A stretch of DNA of 64,000 bases from Aspidiotus rigidus (lineage: Eukaryota; Arthropoda; Insecta; Hemiptera; Diaspididae): the NCBI GenBank assembly GCA_035079385.1, contig JAVHKY010000004.1, forward strand, positions 16,151,001 through 16,215,000, read 5' to 3'. The notes under the pieces are model-generated. The model was not told where the DNA came from, ran no database searches, and saw only the letters and a list, made by a program, of their open reading frames with translations. Below, in pieces: positions 19,557 to 31,520 of this stretch (its first letter is position 1; every line of letters begins with the position of its first letter). A program made the translations under genes and the position numbers.

Positions 19557-21146
19557 TTTTTTTTTTTTACGAGCTATTCAACGACTCAACGGGTCATTAA
19601 CTCGATTAAATACATTTGTAGTAGTAGGTGGACCGGAAAATTCCAAAGACGTTTTAGAGATGGTTTCTGAGTTGTTGGAAAGAGCAGAAGGGGTTTGAGG
19701 GGAAACAGAAAATGAATGTCTAATGTTTACGTGAGAAGGACAGGTGAAAAAATGTGGATTTTCAGTCTGGCAGTATTGGCGTGAGGGGGAGCAGAGAGTC
19801 CACGGATTAGAAAGGAATGGGTTAGGCGAGTGTGTCCAATTTTCTTTGCGACGTGAAGAACGGATTGAAGAAGACCAGGGGTTCGGGGATTTTTTAATTG
19901 AACGAAGTTTGTTGCATGGTTGAGAGGGCCAAAGGTTGTGTCATGATGAGATGATTTGGGAATGGAAGAAAGATTTCGAATCGTAAGCCGGAGAGAAGGA
20001 GCGATCAATGATTGGGCGGAAGAGCAAAACTTGCTCGGCAGTCAGGGCTCCGGTAGACCGATATGACAAGGGATCTAGAGGAAAGCAATTGAAGACAAAG
20101 GAGATGTTAATGTATGCAGGAAGATGAGAATGCGCTGAACGTTAGGATTGGAAGTATAGAAGTTTTGTATGGCTTGGAAAGAGAAGAGGGAGTCAGAGAG
20201 GGGGAGGAGAAGAGTGAGGTGAGTAAGGCAGAAATAGATGGCAGATAGTTCATCAGAATATATGGAGGTCGAGTTTTTCATACGAAAGAGTGAGATTCAC
20301 CATTGATGGAGAGAAGGCGTAGCCAGTTTTGGATCTCTACTTAGATCCATCTGTAGAGCACAGGTTGTGGGGAGGAAAGTCATTAGCAATTATATCCATA
20401 ATATGTCTTATCTAGATTATGTTGGGCGATTTCGGTAAGTTGGCCAGGTCGAGGCGAATTAGAGGTGGTGAGATTGTCCATGGAGAGTTGTATGAAAAAA
20501 TGGGGAGAAAGGGCTGCAATTTGAACCAATGGTCCAGATGAAATTGTAGAATTTTGGGGGAGGAGGAAGGTGACAAAGGCAGGAAGATGGGACGCGAGAA
20601 AGTTGGCTGTAATCAATAATGAGCTGAATTGTATAGGGGGAATAGCGCTTAGGCTAAGCGTAGGGCTGTAGATTCTATTGTATGTAGGGATTTTAGGGAA
20701 GAGTTGTTGACCTGTCTGTAGATAGAGGATCCGTAATCCAGTTGTACTCGGGTTAGAGAGTTCTATAGTTGAAGGATGTGCTTGCGAGTGCAACCAGATA
20801 TTTAAGGATATCCAATGACTTTAGACCTTTGCCTTCTAGAAGTTCGATATGCAGAGTCCAAGAATGTTTGGAATCGAAGGTAAGGCCGAAGGATTTAATG
20901 CAGGATTGGAGGCTGATCTGTAAGTTCTGGAGGAAAAGTTGGGAGGAGAGGTAAGACATGTGTTTTTGGGGAATGTAAGTAGAACTTTTTTTTTTTTTTT
21001 TGTGCTAGAAAATTGAAACCCTTGAACCCAGGTTTAAGAGGAGACTTTCTCGCGGGTGAGTTGGAAAAGACGTACTGCTTTTTGGGGGGTTGTAGAAGTG
21101 AGGGAAACACTGAAGTCAGTTACAAAAAGTCTTTTGGGAAGGGGTG
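19557..21146 (-). mobile_element. Jockey/I-like LINE fragment, 5'-truncated
   Basis: Minus-strand LINE with its poly(A) end at the left (T-run at about 19557-19569). From 21110 downward it encodes the post-YADD part of an RT (HVFSNSP-like, GLTFDSKHSWTLHIELLEGK) and an RNase H-type region (YSDELSAIYFCLTHL, 20075-20281). It ends with KKIGHTRLTHSFLIRGLSAPP (19727-20008), the conserved LINE C-terminal tail. Several frameshifts and stops are present. The same family occurs on the plus strand at 54235-55740. It interrupts a dispersed repeat whose other copy is near 31.1-31.5 kb. Confidence 0.85.
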
Positions 21147-21420
21147 GTAATGTTCTAGCCCGTGAAAATCATTTTTTCGCAGGTATCTCAGAAAAATTGG
21201 GCTACAATCAGAAAAATTTTCAGACAGAAGATATTTCTCGTGAAATTCGTTTCAGAAAACATCATTTTAACTTTACTCAAGCTCAAATTATCAGCTTGAA
21301 AAGTTCATGGAAAGTTGAGAACTTTTGGCAAAAGTCAATTTTTAAAAAATATCTAAAGAAATTGATTTTCAAGCTTCAAACAAAAATTATTTATTGTAAA
21401 ATTTTCGACAAAACAAACTG
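21147..21420 (+). repeat. Dispersed repeat, right part
   Basis: Matches 31290-31490 (both contain CAATCAGA(A/G)AA(A/G)(A/T)TT followed by CAGACA and a later AATCATTTTAA-like block). No conserved protein was seen in the ~120-codon open frame. Confidence 0.6.
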
Positions 21421-21709
21421 AATAAATTTCCTCTTAAAGTTTTTTCAGTGTTCTTTCCTTTTAGAAGATCAATTGTTTCCAAATACCAAAAATGACCTTC
21501 AATAAGAAAGAGTTCCAAACAAAAAATTTTTCTCATGAAATTCACAACATAATGGACAGTCTGAATCTAATTGTTAGTCTAACTAGGAACTTGAATAGTT
21601 TTCTAACGTCGTAATCTTCTAGAAAATATCGATTTATAAACAATATTTTTTTTGAAAAATTGAGTTCCAATAAAAAAAAGGTTCAAACAAAAAATGTTCT
21701 TTTCGAAAT

Positions 21710-22150
21710 TTTCGGTTTACCTCATTTTCCTAAAAAAATATGCTTCCTAGCAGAAAATTAAAATCACGAAAATTGTTTCCGATAAAATTCCCTGTCATTC
21801 AATACCCTATCTGACCCCTCAAAGTTGAACGCTTCAAGCTAAAAAATCTGACTGTAAAATTCTGTATTTTGGTTGATATATGTATGAGTGAAGACACAAT
21901 AAATTCCGTTTGTTCTCATTTTCCTTGAAAAATCTGCTTCCTAGCGGGAAATAATATGAAATCATAAAATTTCCTGTAATTTGATACCATATTTGACACC
22001 TCAAATTCCTGTAAGACCTGATAACTTCTGTACAAGCCTGTATTGTGGTTAATCCATATGTAAAGACACAATAAATTGAGGCTTTCTAATTTTTATCAAA
22101 AAATAGGCTTCCTGGCGAAAGATATGAAGACACAAAAATTTTCCCTGCTA
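21710..22150. repeat. Short tandem array, ~180-195 bp period
   Basis: Three diverged units mark themselves by (C/T)TTCCTAGC/TTCCTGGCG boxes at about 21740, 21930 and 22105 and by ACACAATAAATT. The same family recurs at 26930-27280. Non-coding. Confidence 0.65.
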
Positions 22151-24485
22151 AAACTACTACGGTCCTGGATTGGAAATAACTCTATCGCCCATTCCCGGAT
22201 TGTAACAGGGGACATTTTTCGTCTAGTTTAAAGGAAGGACGTTGGGAAAATTCGAACTTCGACTCTGGTAGATGGGAGAGAATTTACTTTCGAGCTCTGT
22301 AGAAGGAGAGAGACCGTCTCTGTCTAAATCGTTGCGTCATCAAAGAACCTTCGAAGTTTCTTTATGCCTCTGTACTAAGTCTTTTTTCCCCTCTTTTTGG
22401 AACTATCTAATCGTTCAGAATTCGAAATTTTCTTGAGTTCTGAATCTGGGTTACGGTTCCCTCTCTTGGGAGTGACTATCGTCACTTTTAAAAATTCGTC
22501 CCAGTCCCTATGGCAGGTCACAAACTCCGCTTCTGGGTACCACTATTTCTCGAAAGGACGAACAATAGTTGTTTCAGATAACCCTTACCCCCATAAAATA
22601 GGTTACCTACTGAAAATATTTTGCTCAAAGTAAATTTATCGAGTATAAGATTCAATTTCGGAGTGTGACGTCATCAGAAAACTAGTGAAAATTTCCAAAA
22701 AGATTTGGACGATTTTTCGACTATTCATTACAAACGAGGTTTGATTCCGTTCAAAAATTTATGTTCGAGAAGGATGTGATTAATTATTCGAAACTAAATG
22801 GCTGTTCAGTAGTATCCTCAGTCCACTTCAGGCACCGTCGATCATCATAAAATTTTTATCTGACCCATGACCTTCCAATCTTGATTCGATCAAGCTATGT
22901 TGTGCGAATAATAGTTATTGAACCGAAAACATTCACGTCATTTATCCTTAGTATTCATCCTACTCCGAATAAACTTTATTTGATGTATCGTTCTTACAAT
23001 TTTTGACCTAAAATTTCTGTCATTCGGTGAAGAAATCGTTTGAATTTTTTATCGAGCTCATTTTCTTCACAAAATTCCGCACGATTGATCTTCGAATGAT
23101 GCCAAATGGAATTTCAAAAGCAATCACACATTTGTGTATCTTCTGTCCGAATCGCGGTTCAACCCTCGTGTCTGGGGGAAAAATGACGATATTACGTGTT
23201 TTCACGCATAGATTTCAAGACGCTTCTGTTTTAGCGCTGTATCACATTTTGACTATCGCGCGAAATACGGCGCACCGCGCTTCGACGTTTTTCAAATTAA
23301 CTCTTCGTTCTACGGTACACTCGTCGGAAACGCGGTGGCGTGACATAACTGTAAAACAACGAATGAATGCACAATGCTCTGATTCTCGAACTGTTGATTG
23401 TGCGTTCGGCGCGAGCTTTTTCGTAATAAAATTTACTGTCCTCGCCGCGTCAATACGGAGGGAATTGAAAATTATCCAATATCGCGTGCTCATTCGGCTG
23501 CTTCAGCCAGTCACCAAATAACGAAAAGCCGATTGCGCCCGCGAAAATACGGCTATTTGATTAACCGCGATTCATTTTATCGACAGCTGTACACCTGCAG
23601 ACCCCTGTTATTCTGCTCGTTGCTCGAAGGGATTATCTCGTGTCTCGCTATGCTGCGGTATTGATACAGGGCGCGGACGGAGGCAGCGAAAAAAAAAGAG
23701 CGTTGAAAATATAAAAGACGAGGATCTGAAAAACAAATTTCCTGTCGAAGATCGTTTTGAACGTGAAAAAACTGCTTACAGAAGCACATTTTATCGGCAC
23801 TTATATTTTGACGATATTATACTACTATAACATAACGTATATATTTACGAACATAAATTACTGTATACTATGAAAACTGAACGTAAATTACGGAAATGAT
23901 GTTCAGTTTTTCAGATTATAGGCAGGAGAAAGACATGCTACGATTGAGAATTCTTTCAGGAAAGAAAAAACTGATTTCGACTCTTCCTACCTGTTCTCCA
24001 GATTTTATTCATTTTGAGCCGAGAAGCCATTGGTTAATTATGGGACGGCATTAATTAGGTGTAAAGACAATGATAATTGAGCAGGTTATCAACATTATTC
24101 GGAAACGTAAATTACACTATTGACAGATGATTTTGTTAAAGCTCGATGTGCTTCAATCTCATTGTCTGAACCGTATAGGCGGCTCTCAACTTCTGCAATC
24201 GACACTGCAAAAGTGGACACAGAGGAAACGTGCCCTTCGTATTGGAAATTGAGATTTGGTGAAGATATTCTATTTCCCATGTAGTGCAGGAAAAATAGGA
24301 CTTGATTCGGACGAAATTAAAGACAAGGGTTTTTCTGAATTTTATAGAGTCTTCCTTAAAAAAGATGACACTAGGTTATACTAAGCGCGAGTTCCGATGC
24401 CGTTCATCATCAGGACTACTGCAACAGCCAACTCGACGTTCATATTTTAATTTCTAATAAATCTGAGGTAAAGGTTTTTCTGCTG
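22151..24485. other. Intergenic DNA, nothing recognised
   Basis: Includes a GC-richer part (23130-23700) with a 164-codon plus-strand frame (23027-23521) that matches no family I know. No element ends were found. Confidence 0.4.
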
Positions 24486-26847
24486 AAAAGCTCTAGCCGG
24501 GTAAGGGGGGGAAAATGGCCTTGGTAGGAAAATTTTTCAAATGCCCGTCAAAATGTTGTCCCCAATGAGAAAACTCGAAATCCAAAAAATTGGACCCGTC
24601 CGCGCACCCACATGGGCTGCAGAGCCATTTTTAGGCCTAAAATCCAAATGGCTATATCTCAGCCAATAATGATCGCACAGCAATGAAACTTGAGGACATT
24701 TTAGTATATGTGAACGTTCATCCACGGTATTTTTTTCAAAAAAAAAATTCATATTTTCCCTAGTTTCTAGCTATAACAAAACTTCAAACTCGAATAAAAA
24801 AAAATTGGGGGGGAGGCACCTGGGAAAAATCATTCATTTGAAGAGCCATACCCTCTACTAGTCTACTACAACATGAGTACCTTAGTCCTCGGCGAGGTGC
24901 AACATTCCCAAAAAACTCAATATTTAATGAATTTCTGTGATTTTTCCATGAATAGCGGGGTGAACTATGACTGCTACCGCAATAGACCGCGAGAAATCAA
25001 TGGTCAATGTTCGAGGTGAAAAATACGCACTCCTCCGTGAGATGACATGGGAATGTTGATAGACCAAAAATATATTTTTAGTATTTCGTTTATCGATTTG
25101 GTCAATTCTTATGTAAACACGTCCACCGCTGAGGTGGAGTACGTTAGATTGAGTAAAATAGTTGAAAAATTCTCCAGTCGCTGGAACAGTCTGAAAACCG
25201 TAGAGAAGTAAGAAAATACACTTTTTTACCCTGAAGGACCGTGAGTTTTGGTATTTCATTCATCAATTAGGTCGATTATAATGTAAACACGTCCACCGAG
25301 TTCGAAAAAAATAGTACCAAAACTCACGGTCCTCCAGGGTGAAAAAGTGAATTTACTCGTTTTTTTTTTTCCATTTCCAAAACGTTCCAGCGCCTAGAGA
25401 ATTTTTTGACTATTTTTTTGAAACTCGGCGTACATGTTTACTTAAGAATGGATATAATTGATGAACGACATACCAAGACTCACGGTCGTTTAGGTTGAAT
25501 AATCGGATTTTTTCGATTTTTCATGATTTCCAGAACATCCCCTCGTTTGCAGAATTTCTTGACTATTTTTTCAAACTCGGCGGATGTGTTCACATGAGAA
25601 TGGACCTAATTGATGAACATAATTCCAAAACTCACGGTCCTCCAGGGTGAAAAAGTGGATTTTTCTCGATTATTTGTCATTTCTAGAACATTCCAGGGAC
25701 TGGAGAATTTTTCGACTATTTTTTTCAAACTCAGCGAACATGTTTAGGTAAGAACTGACCTAATTGATGAATGAAATACCAAAACTCACGGTCCTCCAGG
25801 GTGAAAAAGTGGATTTGATCGATTATTTGTCACTTCCAGAACGTTCCAGCGACTGGAGAATTTTTTGACCATTTTGTTCAAACACGGCGGATGTGTTTAC
25901 ATGTGAATCGACCTAATTGATGAACAAAATACAAATACTCACGGTCCTTCAGGGTGAAAAAGTGAATTTTCTCGATTATTTGTCATTTCCAGAAGGTTTC
26001 AGAGGCTGGAGAATTTTTTGACTATTTTTTTCAAACTCCGCGTACATGTTTACTTCAGAATTCACCTAATTGATGAAGGATATATGAAAAATCGCAGTTC
26101 TCCAGGTTGAAAAAGTGGATTTTCTCACTTCTCTACTATTTTCAGACTGTTCCAGCGACTGGAGAATTTTTCAACTATTTTACTCAATCTAATGTACTCC
26201 ACCTCGGCGGTGGACGTGTTTACATAAGAATTGACCAAATCGATAAACGAAATACTAAAAATATATTTTTGGTCCATCAACATTCCCATTTCATCTCATG
26301 GAGGAGCGCGTATTTTTCACCTCGAACATTGACCTCTGATTTCTCGCGGTCTATTGCGGTAGCAGTCATAGTTCACCCCGCTATTCATGGAAAAATCACA
26401 GAAATTCATTAAATATTAATTTTTTGGGGAATGTTGCACCTTACCGAGGACTAATGTACTCATGTATGTTGTAGTAGAGGGTATGGCGCTTCAAATGAAT
26501 GATTTTCCCCAGGTACCTCCCCCCGATTTTTTTTTTATTCGAGTTTGAAGTTTTGTTGTAGCTAGAAACTAGGGAAAATATGAATGGTTTTTTTTTTTTA
26601 AATACCATGGATGAACGTTCACATATACTAAAATGTCCTCAAGTTTCATTGCTGTGCGATCATTATTGGCTGAGATATAGCCATTTGGATTTTAGGCCTA
26701 AAAATCACTCTGCAGCCCATGTGGGTGCGCGGACGGGTCCAATTTTTTGGATTTCGAGTTTTCTCATTGGGGACAACATTTTGACGGACATTTGGAAAAT
26801 TTTCCGACCAAGGCCATTTCCCCCCCCCCTACCCGGCTAGAGCTTTT
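24486..26847. mobile_element. Foldback element 1, 2.36 kb, arms about 740 bp
   Basis: Left arm 24486 to about 25230 and right arm about 26110-26847 are inverted copies of high identity. The ends read AAAAGCTCTAGCCGGGTA and TACCCGGCTAGAGCTTTT. The arms include C/G runs beside the ends. Between the arms lies a tandem array (25230-26110). Similar frames on both arms simply reflect the inverted repeat. No transposase is present; TSD not resolved. Confidence 0.88.
25300..26115. repeat. Tandem array inside foldback element 1, ~155-bp period
   Basis: About six units, each with ACTCACGGTC(C/G)TCCAGGGTG near 25323, 25478, 25629, 25786, 25939 and 26093, followed by a CTGGAGAATTTTT box and a GTGTTTAC(A/T) box. 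Confidence 0.85.
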
Positions 26848-26929
26848 GCTCTTTGAGGTAGTCTGCACGTGCTATAAAATTACACCGCTCTTCGGGTGGC
26901 TCGTGGGGCCTGGAAGATCTGGAAAATTT

Positions 26930-27280
26930 TGGTTTTACTCATTTTTCTCAAAAAATATGCTTCTTAGCGGTATAAATGAATACACGAAAAATTGTTCCTC
27001 ATGAAATTCCCTCAAAGTTGAACGCTTCAAGCTAAAAGACCCGATAACTTCTGTACAATTCTGTATTTTAGTTCATACGTGCAGGTAAAGGCACAATAAA
27101 TCTTGGTTTTTCTCATTTTTCTAAAAAAAAAATGTACTTCCTCCCAGAAAATGTGAAGACACAAAAATTTTTCCTCATAAAATTTCCTGTAATTTGATGC
27201 TATATTTGCCCCCTCAAATTCGAATGCTCGAAGCTAAAAGACCTGATAACACTGAAATTTTGTGTTTTTTTAAATAAATA
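26930..27280. repeat. Second locus of the ~180-bp repeat family
   Basis: Two units sharing TTGAACGCTTCAAGCTAAAA and GCACAATAAAT boxes with the array at 21710-22150. Confidence 0.65.
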
Positions 27281-29680
27281 TTGCAGCTGAATTCCGCTCC
27301 TCTGGACAAGGCCTGAATATTGCCTAGTTGACCGTGAGGTCTTTCTTATGCATTCTCACGATGGCTGTGCTAAAAAAACTCAAGAGAATAGGTATCCAGT
27401 CACTTATCGTGGTCGCAGTGGTGTTTAGTGTAGTCTGCCCACAAAGATTGTCATTTTATGGTAAATTCTAATAATTCCCTCTTTGTTTCTGTCTTGGGCA
27501 GAGCATTGCTGTATACAACTGCGCCACAATTAAAGTATAATAGTATGGTACCCAGTAACATCGTCGTCGAAAACTGACTCACTCTAACCTAATATGTCCT
27601 GGAATTAATATATCCTTCCACCCTTTTACTCTTTTTTTCCCACTTTTTGGTATCGGAAGTAGGACTCTGAAAGATTTCCCTTTTCAAGCTATATGGAGTT
27701 GAAAAATTTCGACCATCGATAGAGTTGAACCTACAAGAAATTTAAATGTCGAGTTATACATCTACAACAGGCAGAGGACTCAGAAAGTTTAGTCTTTTGA
27801 GGGCTCCAATTTTCAATATCGAAATTAAATTGTCTCATGAAACAAGTTTTATCAATTCCTTTTCCAACTTCGCAAAGGAATTCGTCGTTTTTCTTCGTTC
27901 AGCGTAATTGCGATTTTTTCTTACTCGAGTTTTATTTCTGGGTGGGAGGGGGGGTAGCAACCGTGGTGGAAGCCTATTCCCCCGAGTGCGCCATTTATGA
28001 ATTATTCCCAAAATAGTTACCATCTTCACAACTACTTTCACAGCCTCGGTCACATCCTTTCTTACAACTGCGGAATTGTGGGAACCAATTCTTCTTCTGT
28101 CTTAATTGGATCCAAATTGACAATTCCATTGCGTCCTTAGCCGTGTTTGGATCTGGTAGTAGACTAGGAAAGAATGTTCTTTAGCGGCTCCCACAAAAAT
28201 CGTAAATCAATTTTTTGAGATGAGGCTAACTCACGAAAATTCTCAAAGAGCAACTTCTTCTAGTACTCCATTATAACAAAGAAAAAAATCTTCTGTCCTA
28301 CTTTTTCGATCTTATATCATGTAAAAAATATGAAGAATAGAAAATACGAGTTTTCTCCATTAAGAGTCCCTCTTCTCCAATATTTTGTGCAAACCCAATT
28401 TTCTCTTCCTATAAAGGCTTGGTGATGTAAAATCACAGCCTCTGACTGAGTGGGCTAACATGATCATCTCTTTCATGCCAGGACTTGCGGTCCGAATTTT
28501 CTGACTTGAAGAATACTGATTTTCTTTTACGCTCTTACCGGGTTTCAAAGATACTACATCATCATCTGTACAGGTAGTAATGCAACCACTTATAAAGATA
28601 AGACCGAGGAAAATGATTAGGTTAATTAATGGGTGTCTTATTAGTTTTTTTAGCTCATACTAGTAATTCTACACCTTAATTTTGCTTGAAGCACAGAAAT
28701 AGGATAGTCGTTTTACCGTCCATACACTTTCCTAGTGGTGGTAATGATGAAGAAGTTTATCGTAATTCAGAAAAAGTTCCAACAGCGAACGATCTCTTCA
28801 ACCTCGTATCAATTTATGAAAAAAGATGGATGATATGTGTACAATCCTGCTAGTCAACGAACTTTCTTTCTCTCTTTCTTTCGAAAGAAGCTGAAATCTT
28901 GTCAAAAAAATACTTTCCCAAAGAAGCAAGGTACATGTACAACTCGTTTACGCTGCACAAAAGCTTCATTTTCTTCCTGGGCATTTTCCATAGTTGATTG
29001 ACAATGGTATGATTGATTTATCGGCACGGTGCTCGAGTGCGCCGCGCCGGCAGTACAAAGAAAAAGCTGCACACCAAGATCGACCAACTCGATTTCAGCG
29101 TACATAAGTTCTATTTAAAAATATTCTCGCATGAAATCAACACCATTCTCGTTTCTTCTATAGATACCACGTCTTACAACTCGTCGTAACATCTTGCTTT
29201 AAAATTTTCGCACAAAGAGCGTACAGATAGGAGGGCGGAGAAGAGCGATATATTTTCAAATTAAATTCGAGGATCTTGTATTCTACTGTACGAGTTGAAT
29301 ATAATTTACTGGGTAAATTAAAAACACGTCTTCGTAAATAGCCCGTATTTCGAAAATCTCTGACAATAATGTTGAGAGTCAACGAAGTGTTAAGCATTAT
29401 TATCATGCAAATACGTTACAAATATATCTTCCGCGGCCAAAATGGCAAAATGATGATGTCGGGTCCGGGGGGCCGGAGCATCTAGAAAAGAGTACGGCGA
29501 AACGACTTTATTAAGCATCCCCGACACACATAAACGGATAATAAACGAGGGTAGTCGTGAAAGTGATAGAAGAGCTGTGCAGTCGTTTTTCATGTTTCTT
29601 CTATGAAAGTCGTAATTCCTTTTCTTGTATTTCCTGTCTCATTCTACGACCTCAGACATACGTGTATGTTACACAATCAT

Positions 29681-29765
<85 letters not shown>

Positions 29766-30540
29766 GTTACGTTCCTCGATTTTTCTACATTATTTTTTAT
29801 CGCGGAATATGAGGAGCAGGCGAGCAAGAATGAAAATTTTTTTTCCGTAAGAAATCTCGACCATCGCTTTTTTTCCTGCGTATAATTCAAGGAAGTGCAG
29901 CAATTCTGTAATTTACGTTCATTTTTCGCAGTATACAATAATTTACGTTCATAGTACGTTATTCGTATAATACGCTCACAGTATTCTTGTGTAAGCAATT
30001 TTTTCGCTTTCTAAACAATTTTCGACGGAAAATTTGTTTTTCAGAGACTTACAATTTTTTTCCTTTTTTCTTTGCCGCAGAATAATATTAATGATGATAC
30101 TAGAGATATAGACAGAAGGCTATCTTGCACAAGCGCCGAGACAAGAAAGCTGAGGTATTCCCTGTCTCCTCTCATCCTCTTTACTGAACTTCCTACAACT
30201 GTAGTTCGCCTTCCGCCTGTCGATGGCACACTCGTTTGTACCGAGACCGGTCACGAATTTAAAATCTTTGCATCCTGAATAAATTATTTACCAACTGAGA
30301 TGTTCCATTCATCAGCAGCCATTCGTAAGTCATCCTGAAACTCACAAAAATGGGGAACAGGAAATGAAAATCCAAACTGATGAAGCACCATGATAGAAGC
30401 CAACGAATACGAGGAGAACCTTTACCCGATAGTCCACGGACCAAAATGAAAAATATTGGCTTTTGATAGGGCAGGAGGGAACAAGGCGTCACTTTAGGAA
30501 TGACGTACTCACTACAAAAAATTAGGATGCCGTTGAAAGT
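27281..30540. other. Intergenic DNA, no gene recognised
   Basis: AT-rich DNA with a few GC-richer patches (29000-29060, 29400-29480). Only short frames. It contains the (CT)37 tract listed separately. Confidence 0.45.
29684..29757. repeat. (CT)37 microsatellite
   Basis: Uninterrupted CT tract of about 74 bp followed by a T run. Open frames of Ser-Leu repeats here are artefacts. Confidence 0.97.
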
Positions 30541-30559
30541 TTCGCAACGGCGAACGGGG

Positions 30560-30835
30560 AAGGGGAAGTCTCTAAATTACGTGAGACGATTTTTGTGATT
30601 TTTCGACCCCCCCTTCCCCCCGGTGAGATATCGTGAGATTTGCTTTGCCCCCCTCCCCCCTCTTATCTCGGGTGAGATTTTCCGAAACGTGCAATTTTAG
30701 AATGTATTTGTGTGAGAAAAAAATTACGTGAGATTTGTCGGCGCCCCCCTCCCCCACCGTGAGTTTTAATGAGACTTGGCTGGACCCCCTCCCTCCCAAA
30801 AATGCCTCAAGTAATTTATGGACGCCTCCGAACCT
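30560..30835. repeat. GTGAGATTT / C-rich interspersed repeat
   Basis: Four loosely repeated units, each ACGTGAGA(T/C) followed within about 30 bp by a run such as GCCCCCCTCCCCC. It ends in AAGTAATTTATGGACGCC. A low-complexity, non-coding element. Confidence 0.55.
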
Positions 30836-31084
30836 GGAAGACCCGTATTGCACTGCGAAAGGTCTTTCAAAAAGTAGAACATGGAGAAAATCCTAACATG
30901 TATAGCTCGAGAGTCTCCAAGTCCCTCTCACATATAGCTCGAGAGTGGAAATGTTTTCAAGTCCGCCTCCTATCATATACAGCTCGAGAGTCAACATTTA
31001 TTCAAGTCGCCCCCCGCCCTCTCCGTGACGTCATCAACCTTGGACCACTGGCGCTCGCGGACGAAAATTTCCTAAAAGAATAGC

Positions 31085-31520
31085 GGATTCCACGCTAAAA
31101 ACGACGACAGACGTCTAAGAAGAGTAGCTATTCAAAATGGCGGTTTGGCTCTGCCGTATAAGAAGCAGATATCTCATGTTAGTGTTCGTCGAATTTTTCA
31201 AATTTTTTCCTCAGAAGAGAAAATAAGGTCCCGAATAACATATTGAACTTGACGTTTCCACATCTTGTGCTAAATTTCCTATCGCATGGTCCGTTCTAGT
31301 TGCCCAGAATCGATTTCTTACAAATTTTTGAAAAATTGGCCTTCAATCAGAGAAAGTTTCAGACAAAAAATATTCTTCGTAAAATTTGTAAACGAGAAAA
31401 TCATTTTAAATTTCTTATAAACTTCGAAAGTTCATCGAAAGATGAAAACTTTTGGGAAAATGAATTTATAAAAAATATCTAAAAAATCGAGCTCCGAATT
31501 TTGAACAGAAATTTTTATCG
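31085..31520 (+). repeat. Uninterrupted copy of the dispersed repeat split at 19.4-21.4 kb
   Basis: Contains TAGCTATTCAAAATGGCGG, CATCTTGTGCTAAAT and GGCCTTCAATCAGAGAAAG in the same order as the two separated parts at 19370-19556 and 21147-21420. This shows what that locus looked like before the LINE arrived. Confidence 0.65.

Noticed and set aside
23027..23521. 164-codon plus-strand frame
   Set aside because: No recognisable domain, an opposing 83-codon frame on the other strand, and no splice or promoter context.
24537..26840. Two similar proteins on opposite strands (24537-25259 and 26107-26840)
   Set aside because: They are the two arms of foldback element 1, so similarity in frame is automatic; the peptides resemble no known family.
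29557..29998. Frames rich in Ser-Leu or Arg-Glu
   Set aside because: Translation of the (CT)37 tract in different frames.
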